A DNA stretch of 64,000 nucleotides from positions 496,001 through 560,000 of the forward strand of contig JADKKE010000032.1 in NCBI GenBank assembly GCA_016720655.1. The letters run 5' to 3'. The stretch comes from Bacteroidota bacterium (lineage in GTDB: Bacteria > Bacteroidota > Bacteroidia > AKYH767-A > 2013-40CM-41-45). Shown piece by piece: positions 8,209 to 16,842 of the stretch (the first letter of the stretch is position 1; every line of letters starts with the position of its first letter). The position numbers were made by a program, and so were the translations under genes. The notes beneath the pieces are model-generated. The model searched no databases, was not told the origin of the DNA, and saw only the letters and a list, made by a program, of their open reading frames with translations.

Positions 8209-9129
8209 TTAATGTGCCACCACAAAATTAATTCGCTTTGAATTTGTTTTTGATTCGAATTCAATTGCATATACGCCATTTGCCAATGTCAGTGTAGAAA
8301 TTAATTGTGTACCGGAAAAAATTGTTCCATGGTAAATGATTTTTCCGAACATATCGTAAATTCTGTAGCTTGTATTTTCTATTTGTTTTGAATTGACATG
8401 AATATTGTCCTGAGAAGGATTTGGAAATAAAGAAAAATTATTGTCTGTAGTTTCTGCCAGTGGAACAGCAGTCGTAGTACTCAGTGTGACATCGTCAATG
8501 ATCAGATATGTACCTAAGTTGGCATTCGTAGGGTTATCCGCCAAAGAAAATTTTGTACTGAAGTTGAGTGAAAAGAAAGCAGGAACATCAAGGGTTGTGA
8601 ATGTGATTAGGCTGCTGCTATATGTGTAAGTTGAAGTCAGCCCCGACAGAATTACCTGAGCATGACCAATTTCGTCGGCTTGTGCATTGTAAATCCTTAA
8701 GTTGGCAATTCCGGAATCCCCGGCTACCGGTAAATATTTATAATAGAAAGCAAAGGCAAGTGGTTGCTGATTCAAAGGAAGGAACTCAAGTGAACCCCAG
8801 GCTGAATAAACAGAGTCAGTATCCGCACTCACGCTTCCGGGGATTCCTTGGTTCGCAGTGAAGTTAAATGCATTCCGCATTTCCATCGCATAATTCCCGC
8901 TGTAGGAATCCATAGTCTTTGCGTACAATGGACCATCGAAAACAATGGAATCCACCAATTGATTTCCCAATGAATCAATGATAACTGCAAAGAGATATAC
9001 ATTTCCCCAATTACGAATGCTTCCATCGGAATTCAGGTTTTCAAAGCCACCATTGGGGATCTGTGCAATGGATTTTTGATTGTTAAAAAGAAGGACGAAA
9101 AGAAGCAGGATAGGGTAGAGCTTTTTCAT
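8209..9129 (-). CDS. T9SS-exported protein with carbohydrate-binding-like domain
   Basis: The 306-residue product begins with a clear Sec signal peptide (basic M-K-K-L, a hydrophobic stretch, A-Q end) and then I-P-N-G-G-F-E-N, the usual beginning of the PCMD/choice-of-anchor beta-sandwich in Bacteroidota. The middle portion, residues 25-215, is beta-rich. The last 75 residues form a T9SS type A sorting domain with F-P-N-P-S near 237 and G-V-Y-A-I-E-F near 287. It should be moved across the outer membrane and cell-anchored or released. No catalytic motif is visible. It is monocistronic with its own terminator. Confidence 0.85.
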   Translation of the reverse strand: MKKLYPILLLFVLLFNNQKSIAQIPNGGFENLNSDGSIRNWGNVYLFAVIIDSLGNQLVDSIVFDGPLYAKTMDSYSGNYAMEMRNAFNFTANQGIPGSVSADTDSVYSAWGSLEFLPLNQQPLAFAFYYKYLPVAGDSGIANLRIYNAQADEIGHAQVILSGLTSTYTYSSSLITFTTLDVPAFFSLNFSTKFSLADNPTNANLGTYLIIDDVTLSTTTAVPLAETTDNNFSLFPNPSQDNIHVNSKQIENTSYRIYDMFGKIIYHGTIFSGTQLISTLTLANGVYAIEFESKTNSKRINFVVAH

Positions 9130-9285
9130 AAGATTCCGGTTTAGAGATTTTTTTTGGTCTGGATTTACCCCGGTAAAACTAAAACCGCTACAGTCATTTA
9201 CCTATTTTTTCAGGTAGACTTGAGGTAGACAAGCTCTTTAATTTCAGTATACGATAGGTGAACAAATGCTGATTTTGTGAAGGAA

Positions 9286-10914
9286 TCACAATTTCAGAAT
9301 AAATTCAGTCAGATTGTCTTCGGAATTTAACTGAAGTTTTTTTCGCAAACGATAGCGGGCGGTCTTCACGCTGTCTGGTGAAATGTTGAGCACTCCGGCC
9401 ATTTCCTTGATAGATAAATTGAGTTTGATGAGGGCGCAGATTTTCAGGTCGTTCGGACTGATATCAGGATAGGCCAGGCGGATGCGGGAATAGAAATTCT
9501 TGTTGATGCTTTCAAATTGTACATTGAAATCAGCCCATTCTTTTTCCTGGTTCTGTCCTTTGTTGACTAGCCGGGTAAGCGGACTATCCTTAGAAATCGT
9601 TTGATCTTCATCCAGTTTTTCGCGGAGTTCCTGCATCAGTTCGTGCTTTTGAAGCATCTGCACAGTGAGCGCAGAAAGTTGTGCTTCCTTGAATTCGATC
9701 TCGTTTTGCATGTATTGCTCCCGCAATATTTTTTGCTCTTCAAGGGCTTTTACCAATTCCACTTTTGTATTCAGGAGTATTTTGTCTCTTTGGTGATTCC
9801 TCCGGATAAAATAAATAACTCCAAAGGCAAGGAACAGGAGGAAGGCGATTATTGCACCAAGTAAATAATTCGTCAACTTCGCGATGTCATTTTCATTCTG
9901 CGCGATCTTCAGTTGCCTTTCCTTTTCCGCCACATCAAACTGAATCTCCAGGCTCTTTTGAATTTTCACTTTCTCCCATGAATTCATCGAGTCACGAATG
10001 CCAGCTTCTGCTTCACGTAGTTCCAGTGCTTTTGAAAAATCTCCCTGCAGCTTTTTTAATTCAATCAGGTGATCGATAGCATTCAAATAAAAAGAACGGT
10101 CGGTCAGTGGAAGAGCAATGGATTCTGCTTTCAGGTAGCAGGATTCTGCTTTTGCATAGTTTTTATTGAAAACCAGTTCCCATTTTCCTAATCCCAACAA
10201 TGCGATCACTTCTTCCTGTAGATTTCCGGTACTATCAGAAATTGCAAAAGCACGATCATACAATTCCTTGCTTTTCTCTTTATTTCCATTCGCCAATTCG
10301 ATGTCTCCAACTTTAATCATGGAAACCGGCAAATAGCGTAAGTCGGAATTTTTCTGTCGCTCTTCCAATGCCATTCGGTGATACTTTTCGGAAGAATCGC
10401 GAAGGTCCAGTTTTGCATATGCCGAGCCTAGATTTGTATAAATAATGCCGAGATACGTAGTCGTGTCATTCTCGATTGAAAATCCAAGCATAGCTTTTTT
10501 GCCAAGATCTATCGCCTCCTTGTATTTGCCCTGCCTCAAATTGATGGTGCTGATGAGCTGCAAACATTTGCTCCGGCCCTGCAAGGCTTTTGCAGGATTG
10601 ATGTTCTCGAATTTCATGAATTCATCCATGGCCCTCAATGCATAGGCAAGTCCATCGGTAGAACTTACACTATATGTACAGATACCCATATTCAGCAATG
10701 ACAGGGCTATGTTTTCTGTATCCTTCTCGAGTTTGGCTTCTTCGTATGCTTTACCAAAAAGTCGAAGCGCTTCAATGTCATTATCTTTAAAAAGCTCGGT
10801 CCAGCCTTTGTCCAGGAATTGCTTCGAATCATTTGCTGTTAAATTAAACGAAATGAAAAAAGAAAGAACAGTCATCGGAACTACAAAGGAGCTAAAAAGT
10901 CTTGTGCGAAACAT
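9286..10914 (-). CDS. Membrane-bound TPR regulator with C-terminal LuxR-type HTH
   Basis: This 542-residue protein has a signal or anchor segment at residues 5-25, TPR-like helical repeats from about 30 to 330, a transmembrane helix near 350-373, a coiled coil at about 380-450 and a winged/LuxR-type HTH at 490-540 (I-S-P-D-S-V-K-T-A-R-Y-R-L-R-K-K-L). The TPR part should therefore be periplasmic and the DNA-binding part cytoplasmic, on one chain. ATG 10914 is chosen because the hydrophobic leader follows at once. An upstream in-frame start would add 20 residues encoded by repeat DNA. It shares its layout with the protein at 44110-45951. The neighbouring T9SS genes are possible targets, by inference. 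Confidence 0.83.
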   Translation of the reverse strand: MFRTRLFSSFVVPMTVLSFFISFNLTANDSKQFLDKGWTELFKDNDIEALRLFGKAYEEAKLEKDTENIALSLLNMGICTYSVSSTDGLAYALRAMDEFMKFENINPAKALQGRSKCLQLISTINLRQGKYKEAIDLGKKAMLGFSIENDTTTYLGIIYTNLGSAYAKLDLRDSSEKYHRMALEERQKNSDLRYLPVSMIKVGDIELANGNKEKSKELYDRAFAISDSTGNLQEEVIALLGLGKWELVFNKNYAKAESCYLKAESIALPLTDRSFYLNAIDHLIELKKLQGDFSKALELREAEAGIRDSMNSWEKVKIQKSLEIQFDVAEKERQLKIAQNENDIAKLTNYLLGAIIAFLLFLAFGVIYFIRRNHQRDKILLNTKVELVKALEEQKILREQYMQNEIEFKEAQLSALTVQMLQKHELMQELREKLDEDQTISKDSPLTRLVNKGQNQEKEWADFNVQFESINKNFYSRIRLAYPDISPNDLKICALIKLNLSIKEMAGVLNISPDSVKTARYRLRKKLQLNSEDNLTEFILKL

Positions 10915-10939
10915 ATCGATTTGGTGAAAACAATTTTGA

Positions 10940-11020
10940 AACACAAAGAACACAAAGTTTTTCACAAAGCACACAAAGATTTAAATAAATCTCTTTGTGT
11001 GCTTTGTGTTCTATGTGTTG
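10940..11020. repeat. Dispersed CACAAAG repeat with a 17-bp perfect hairpin (copy 3)
   Basis: The arms CACAAAGCACACAAAGA (10963-10979) and its exact complement (10992-11008) enclose a 12-base AT loop. Flanking words (ACACAAAGAACACAAAG, then GTGTTCTATGTG) extend the symmetry imperfectly. The element occupies the gap between the start of the TPR-LuxR gene and the stop of the next minus-strand gene. Confidence 0.75.
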
Positions 11021-11053
11021 CAAGATTGTTTCTAAAATTGCCGCTCCTTATTA

Positions 11054-12910
11054 TTACCGAACAATCGAAATCTTCTTCTGAAAGAGTGCTCCATCCGAAA
11101 TAATTTTCACAGTATAAATACCATCAGCTAATGAAGCTGTTGAAATCGTCAACAAGGGATTTTTAAAATCCGAATTCAACCCTTGCAAAACAGTTTTCCC
11201 CAAAGCATCCACAATGCTCCAGTTTGAAAGTACCGATCCATTTTTCATGGATAGATTAATTTCCTTGGATGCAGGGTTCGGGTAAAGCAAGACAGCAGAG
11301 TTTTCAATCTCATCGATTCCGGTAACAATGGTCAGGATACTTGTAGCATTTGTATTTGCCGGCCTGAAAATTTCCTGACTGGAAAAGCTTCCGGCGGTGA
11401 TAAGTTTTATTGCAGGATCAAAGGAAAATGATGGCGTTCCGGTCACAGCATTCAATGTAAAAGTGAGTGTTGCAATTGAGCCATTTCCTGTAGTGACAAT
11501 TTTGTTTGTTCTAACCATTCCAAAATCTACATACCCTGCACTGTAAAAATCCTTGTACAAACCAATCAAATCCACGCCTTCTGTTCCCATCCAACTATTG
11601 CTGAATGATACCGATACAGAACCCGGAACGATATACGCTGGATCATAATAAATTCTCGCAGCAATACCGTAGATTGATCTGACCGAATCTAAAGCAGAAA
11701 GATCAATAGACAGTGAGACAGTATTTGTTATGAAATAAACACCGGTACCCGGGTTTACTTCAAGAACAGGATCTGTTGCAATTGCACGGAGTGGAATCAT
11801 TTCATCAGTGTGACTATAATTCGGTATTTGCAGCCCGTAGTTTTGATTCAGCACAGCAATATCCAAAGCATTGATAATTCCATCGCCATTACAGTCTGCG
11901 TTCTTTTTATCTACCAGATCCTGCAGATACATATATCCTGTCCAGTTGCTTGCAGACCAATCTGTACAGCTTTGCGCGGTCCAGTTGTTGCTTGCATTGC
12001 TTCGCACTGCACCAGTGTCATTGAATGAAACTCCGATGGCAAACAAATCTTCCATGTTTACTTCGCCATCACGATTTGCATTTCCCGGATACACATCGCA
12101 ATCGATGATGTCCTGAACATTGAAAAAAGTATCTGTACGTAAACCATCAGTGACAATCAATGTAATCAGGTAAATTCCTGTCGCGCTGAACTGATGAACA
12201 CCCAATGAATCGCTTGAATAATTTGCAATACCTGTAGCCGGATCCCCAAAGTCCCAGTAATAGGCGAGAGGAGATCCTGCATAATACACATTGATGGTCG
12301 TCACATTTTGTACGCAGTCGCCGCCAAGGAAATTATAAAATGTCGCATTCAGACAAGTCGGTTGAACAGTCACTTGCTTTATCAGGGTATCACTTTGTAC
12401 ACCATCACTTACAACTAAGGTAACAGTATAGGTTCCGGGTGAAGGATATTGATGATAGGGATTGAGCAAAGTTGATGTGTCAGCAGTTCCGGAAGCCGGA
12501 TCACCGAAATTCCAGAGTGAAGAAGTGATTGTACCTGTTGATTCGTTGGTAAAATTGAAATCATTATTTCCTGCACATGTTTCGCTAAAGGAAGCACCGA
12601 AACAATCTGTTCCGATGTGTAGTATCTGAGTTTTGTAGTCCCATTCCGCGCCAATATTTACAAAAAGGGTAACGTAATAGGTTCCGGGGTTGACGAAAAT
12701 ATGATACGAATCTGTATCGTGAGAAATATTTCCGGCACCGGAAATTGAGTCCCCGAAATCCCAGGTATAAACAGCAAATTGATCGAGTGCTTCAAAGAAA
12801 ACCGTGTCACCGGCACAAGCATAGGTGTGTGTGAAATTGGCGTTACAAGCGATTGTCTTTGAGCATTGAAAGAAAAAGCCAAACAGAATGAGCAGTAGAA
12901 TTTTTTTCAT
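11054..12910 (-). CDS. T9SS cargo with PKD repeats, dockerin-like and cohesin-like modules
   Basis: The 618-residue secreted protein has a signal peptide (1-21), three PKD-type beta-sandwich repeats marked by W-D-F-G-D, W-N-F-G-D and W-D-F-G-D at about 50, 133 and 219, and two calcium-loop segments resembling dockerin F-hands (N-A-N-R-D-G-E-V near 278; D-C-N-G-D-G-I-I-N near 339) split by about 45 residues. A beta-rich cohesin-like segment follows at about 395-530, then a T9SS type A sorting domain with Y-P-N-P near 543. The start at 12910 is chosen because the signal peptide begins there. An upstream ATG/GTG-type extension of 35 residues is unrelated. The role is probably structural or adhesive. 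The cohesin assignment is tentative. Confidence 0.8.
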   Translation of the reverse strand: MKKILLLILFGFFFQCSKTIACNANFTHTYACAGDTVFFEALDQFAVYTWDFGDSISGAGNISHDTDSYHIFVNPGTYYVTLFVNIGAEWDYKTQILHIGTDCFGASFSETCAGNNDFNFTNESTGTITSSLWNFGDPASGTADTSTLLNPYHQYPSPGTYTVTLVVSDGVQSDTLIKQVTVQPTCLNATFYNFLGGDCVQNVTTINVYYAGSPLAYYWDFGDPATGIANYSSDSLGVHQFSATGIYLITLIVTDGLRTDTFFNVQDIIDCDVYPGNANRDGEVNMEDLFAIGVSFNDTGAVRSNASNNWTAQSCTDWSASNWTGYMYLQDLVDKKNADCNGDGIINALDIAVLNQNYGLQIPNYSHTDEMIPLRAIATDPVLEVNPGTGVYFITNTVSLSIDLSALDSVRSIYGIAARIYYDPAYIVPGSVSVSFSNSWMGTEGVDLIGLYKDFYSAGYVDFGMVRTNKIVTTGNGSIATLTFTLNAVTGTPSFSFDPAIKLITAGSFSSQEIFRPANTNATSILTIVTGIDEIENSAVLLYPNPASKEINLSMKNGSVLSNWSIVDALGKTVLQGLNSDFKNPLLTISTASLADGIYTVKIISDGALFQKKISIVR

Positions 12911-13190
12911 TTTCGAAGGGATGTTAAAATGGTGTTCTTTCACAATAGTAGGGAAATTCTGGTTGTTTTGATAGCTGAATTCCACATGCAGGAAATGTCT
13001 GAATGAAGAAGCCAATGATTTCAGGGAATTTTGCAGTTTTTGCCTTCAGAAAGAATATAGCATTCTTCGTTTTGAAAGTTTTTCATGATCCAAACAGCTG
13101 AAAAATTTGAATGAAAAATGTTCATATTCGATAGAATTGAGAAGAAACTGTTGGGCAGGGAAATACGTATCTTTACCGTTCGCCAATCCA

Positions 13191-14249
13191 ATGCAGCCAC
13201 TTCTTTCCGCCGCCCTTACTGCTTTCATCATTGCACTTGCATCGATTCCTTCCCTGATCCGGGTTGCGAAGAAAGTGGAGTTGTACGATGAACCGGATGA
13301 ACGCAAACTCCATCCAAACCGAATTCCTTTGCTGGGTGGTATGGCAATTTTTGCGGCTACTATATTTTCATTTACATTTTGGGCGGCAGGATATTTCGAG
13401 CAGCAGCATTTGTTTATCGTCGCTTCTCTGATTATTCTTTTCTTTCTCGGATTGCGAGATGATATAATGCCCTTGCAGCCGATTGCGAAAATTTTCGGAC
13501 AAGCAGTTGCTGCAATGCTTGTTGTTTTGTTTTGCAACATCCGTCTGCTCGGCATGCACGGATTGTTTGGCATTCATGCACTGCCCTTGTGGTTGCTGGC
13601 ATTCATTTCTATTCTGGTCATTCTCTTTATCATCAATGCATACAATTTGATAGATGGTGTCGACGGACTGGCAGGCGGACTCGGGATTATTGCTTCTGCA
13701 ACATTCGGAATTCTCTTTTATTGTTACAATGATATGCTGATGGCAGTACTGGCATTCTCATTGTGCGGAGCGCTCATCGGATTCCTGATCTTTAACTTTC
13801 ACCCGGCGAAGATTTTTATGGGCGATACAGGATCCATGACGATCGGTTTCATTCTGGCAATTCTTTCTCTTCGTTTTGTCGAACTCACAAAATCAGTTCA
13901 ACTGCTGGAATTGTTTAATTCCCGTTCAGCGCCGGTAATGGTTCTCGCAATTCTCATTATCCCGATTGTTGACACACTTCGCGTTTTCACCATCAGAATT
14001 GTCAAAAGAAGGTCTCCCTTTTCGCCCGACCGCAATCACATTCATCACAAATTACTTCAACTCGGACTCTCCTCCCGACAAGTTACAGTATGCTTGTATT
14101 TGGTAAATATTCTCTTCATCAGTGCTGCGTATTTTTTCAGGGATCATAATTCTGCAACTGTTTTTTATGGAATGTTAGCTAATGCTTTACTTTTCACGCA
14201 GTTACCACATGTTCTCCTGAAGTTTAAAAAAATCAGGCAAATCGCCTGA
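13191..14249 (+). CDS. wecA: WecA/TagO-type undecaprenyl-phosphate GlcNAc-1-phosphate transferase
   Basis: This 352-residue polytopic membrane enzyme would transfer a sugar-1-phosphate, usually GlcNAc-1-P, from UDP-sugar to undecaprenyl phosphate, the first committed step of a lipid-linked glycan. Family motifs are present: D-E-P-D-E-R-K-L-H near residue 37, L-R-D-D near 87, N-L-I-D-G-V-D-G-L-A near 150, F-M-G-D-T-G-S near 212 and the H-I-H-H motif near 284. About ten transmembrane helices are evident. ATG 13191 puts the first helix at the N-terminus. An earlier start would add 28 residues without family character. It opens the second polysaccharide cluster and is followed by wecB and wecC, which fits GlcNAc/ManNAcA-containing glycans. 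Confidence 0.87.
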   Translation: MQPLLSAALTAFIIALASIPSLIRVAKKVELYDEPDERKLHPNRIPLLGGMAIFAATIFSFTFWAAGYFEQQHLFIVASLIILFFLGLRDDIMPLQPIAKIFGQAVAAMLVVLFCNIRLLGMHGLFGIHALPLWLLAFISILVILFIINAYNLIDGVDGLAGGLGIIASATFGILFYCYNDMLMAVLAFSLCGALIGFLIFNFHPAKIFMGDTGSMTIGFILAILSLRFVELTKSVQLLELFNSRSAPVMVLAILIIPIVDTLRVFTIRIVKRRSPFSPDRNHIHHKLLQLGLSSRQVTVCLYLVNILFISAAYFFRDHNSATVFYGMLANALLFTQLPHVLLKFKKIRQIA

Positions 14250-14408
14250 AATTGCAACCCCATTTCACTGATTCAGGTATAATATTTATTCAGGACTGAG
14301 CCAATTCCGGCGAATTCCCGGTTGTTGCAAATCAGATTTTACGGAATGATTCTGAACAGCCGAAAAGCATCTCCGTAATCTGATTGTTCGCCAATGCCTT
14401 CGAAGCCT

Positions 14409-15534
14409 ATGAAATTGTTGTTTGTTTTTGGAACACGTCCTGAGGCAATCAAACTTGCGCCTTTGGTCAGGGAGTTCAAAAACCGCAAGGATGCCGAAGT
14501 AAAAGTTTGTGTTACTGCTCAACACCGGCAGATGCTCGATCAGGTGCTCGAGTTTTTCGATATCGTTCCGGATTATGATTTGAATATCATGAAGCCGAAT
14601 CAAACATTGTTTGATGTCACGGCTGATGGATTGAAGGCATTGGAAAAAGTACTGGAAGATTTTCAACCGGAAATTGTATTTGTTCAAGGAGATACAACAA
14701 CATCTTTTATTGGCGCCCTCGCTGCCTATTATAAAAAAATAAAGGTCGCACACATTGAAGCAGGATTACGAAGCGGCAATAAATATTCTCCCTTTCCGGA
14801 AGAGATCAACAGAATTCTTGCAGGACACATTGCCAACTACCATTTTCCTCCGACTCAACAATCGGTAGAGAATTTGAATCGTGAAAATATCCATGAGCAT
14901 GTCTACAATGTCGGGAATACTGTTATTGATGCTCTTTTCCTTGGCCTGAAATTAGTGAAAGCCAGAGGAGAAAAGCACTACTCAAAAATGTTTGACGGAA
15001 TAAATCTGGAACGGAAAATAGTGTTGATCACGGGTCATCGCCGTGAAAGTTTTGGGGAACCGTTCGAAAATATTTGTGCAGCTATCAAAACTGTGGCATC
15101 GCAATTTCCGGATGTGGAATTTGTCTATCCTGTACACCTGAATCCGAATGTACAGGAACCTGTGAATCGCTTGCTGAGTGGGGCTGTCGAATGTTCATTT
15201 GATAACTCCTCTTGACTATCCTCATTTTATCTGGATCATGGAGAAAAGTTATGTCGTTCTTACAGACAGCGGTGGATTGCAGGAAGAAGCACCGGCACTC
15301 GGAAAGCCGGTACTGGTAATGCGTGAGGTCACTGAAAGACAAGAAGGTGTTGATGCCGGAACAGCAAAATTGGTCGGAACGGATCAGGATGTTATTGTTC
15401 GTGAACTGATGACTTTGTTATTGGATGAATCAGCATATCAGAAGATGGCAAGGGCTGTGAATCCTTACGGTGATGGCACAGCGTGCAAACAAATTGCAGA
15501 TATTATTTTAAATGTAAAAAAGGGCGTCGCCTGA
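14409..15534 (+). pseudogene. wecB: UDP-N-acetylglucosamine 2-epimerase (non-hydrolysing), frameshifted in a GGGG run
   Basis: The enzyme interconverts UDP-GlcNAc and UDP-ManNAc, feeding WecC. The first frame (14409-15215) has the family start F-G-T-R-P-E-A-I-K near residue 6, V-Q-G-D-T-T-T near 92, H-I-E-A-G-L-R near 117 and G-H-R-R-E-S-F near 210. The second frame (to 15534) supplies S-D-S-G-G-L-Q-E-E and R-x-x-T-E-R-Q-E. Removing one G from the run at 15180-15183 restores L-L-S-G-L-S-N-V-H-L and a full-length protein of about 374 residues. All key motifs are intact, so either this is a sequencing insertion or a very recent loss. An alternative start at 14394 adds five residues. Confidence 0.85.
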
Positions 15535-15587
15535 TTCATTCGCGAGTGATCGTGAAGTGAATTCAAGCATGTTGAAAATATAGATTT

Positions 15588-16787
15588 ATGAATGTAACAA
15601 TTATGGGCCTCGGGTATATTGGCCTTCCAACAGCGGCATTGATAGCCTCCAAAGGTATGATGGTAAACGGTGTGGATGTAAATAAATCCGTTGTCGATAC
15701 CATCAACAAAGGGAAAATACACATTGTAGAACCGGATCTGGAAGGATTGGTGCACTATGGTGTTCAACGCGGTCATCTTGTTGCTTCCACACAAGTAAAG
15801 CCTGCAGATGTCTTTCTCGTTGCTGTTCCAACTCCATTCAAAGGAAATCACCAGCCGGATTTATCATTCGTTGAAAAAGCAACACGCATGGTTCTGCCGC
15901 ACCTGAAGACCGGAAATTTATTCATTATTGAGTCAACCAGTCCGGTTGGAACAACAGAGAAGATGGCGAAAATAATTTTCAAAGAACGCCCTGAACTGAA
16001 AGATAAGATTTGGATTGCCTATTGTCCGGAGCGTGTTTTGCCGGGAAGTGTGATTTATGAATTGCAGCAGAATGACCGCGTCATCGGAGGAATCGATGAA
16101 GCAAGCACTGAATCTGCTGTGCGGTTTTATTCAAAATTTGTCCGCGGAAACCTGCACAGAACAAATTCACGCACTGCTGAAATGTGTAAGCTTGTTGAAA
16201 ATGCTTATCGGGATGTGAACATTGCTTTTGCGAACGAGTTGTCGATGATTTGCGACAAAGCCGATATCAATGTGAACGAACTGATCGATCTGGCGAGCAA
16301 GCATCCGCGAGTTCGTATCCTTAAACCCGGTCCCGGCGTAGGAGGACATTGTATTGCTGTTGACCCCTGGTTCATTGTTTCTGAATTTCCGACAGAAGCA
16401 AAAATTATCAAGCAGGCCCGTTTAATTAATAATTACAAACGGGAATGGGTGATGAAGAAAATAAAAGCCTCAGCGAAAAAATTCCAGAAAGATAAAGGAC
16501 GAATTCCTATGATCGCCTGTATGGGTCTTTCGTATAAACAGGATATTGATGATTTAAGGGAATCTCCGGCGCTGGAAATCTATCACGAACTGGAAGCCGA
16601 TAAGTTCAAAGTGATGGCTGTGGAACCCAATATCCGTAAACATGCGGAACTGGAAATTACCGACACTCTGAAAGCAGTAATGGAAGCGGATATAATTGTG
16701 TTTCTTGTCGCCCACAAGGAATTCCGTTCGATTGCAATGGCAAGTGATAAAGTTGTTCTCGATTTTTGCGGAGCAACAAGTAAGTAA
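15588..16787 (+). CDS. wecC: UDP-N-acetyl-D-mannosamine dehydrogenase
   Basis: The 399-residue enzyme oxidises UDP-ManNAc to UDP-ManNAcA with NAD+ in two steps. It has the N-terminal Rossmann motif G-L-G-Y-I-G-L-P (residues 7-14), V-P-T-P-F near 84, the S-T-S-P-V-G-T-T segment near 117, and the catalytic cysteine in G-P-G-V-G-G-H-C near residue 252. The C-terminal UDP-binding domain shows G-L-S-Y-K-Q-D-I-D-D-L-R-E-S near 313-326. Its length fits the family. It directly follows the epimerase (53-base gap), so substrate and product genes are adjacent. Homologues acting on UDP-GlcNAc (WbpA type) are similar, but the wecB neighbour favours the ManNAc form. Confidence 0.93.
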   Translation: MNVTIMGLGYIGLPTAALIASKGMMVNGVDVNKSVVDTINKGKIHIVEPDLEGLVHYGVQRGHLVASTQVKPADVFLVAVPTPFKGNHQPDLSFVEKATRMVLPHLKTGNLFIIESTSPVGTTEKMAKIIFKERPELKDKIWIAYCPERVLPGSVIYELQQNDRVIGGIDEASTESAVRFYSKFVRGNLHRTNSRTAEMCKLVENAYRDVNIAFANELSMICDKADINVNELIDLASKHPRVRILKPGPGVGGHCIAVDPWFIVSEFPTEAKIIKQARLINNYKREWVMKKIKASAKKFQKDKGRIPMIACMGLSYKQDIDDLRESPALEIYHELEADKFKVMAVEPNIRKHAELEITDTLKAVMEADIIVFLVAHKEFRSIAMASDKVVLDFCGATSK

Positions 16788-16842
16788 AAGAGTATTAACC
16801 GGAGCATCAGCAGAAAGGGATAAAATGCTGTTGTAATCCCCT

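Noticed and set aside
15180..15183. Programmed frameshift in wecB
   Set aside because: There is no downstream pseudoknot or slippery heptamer of the usual type, and the epimerase family is not known to use recoding; a simple indel is more likely.
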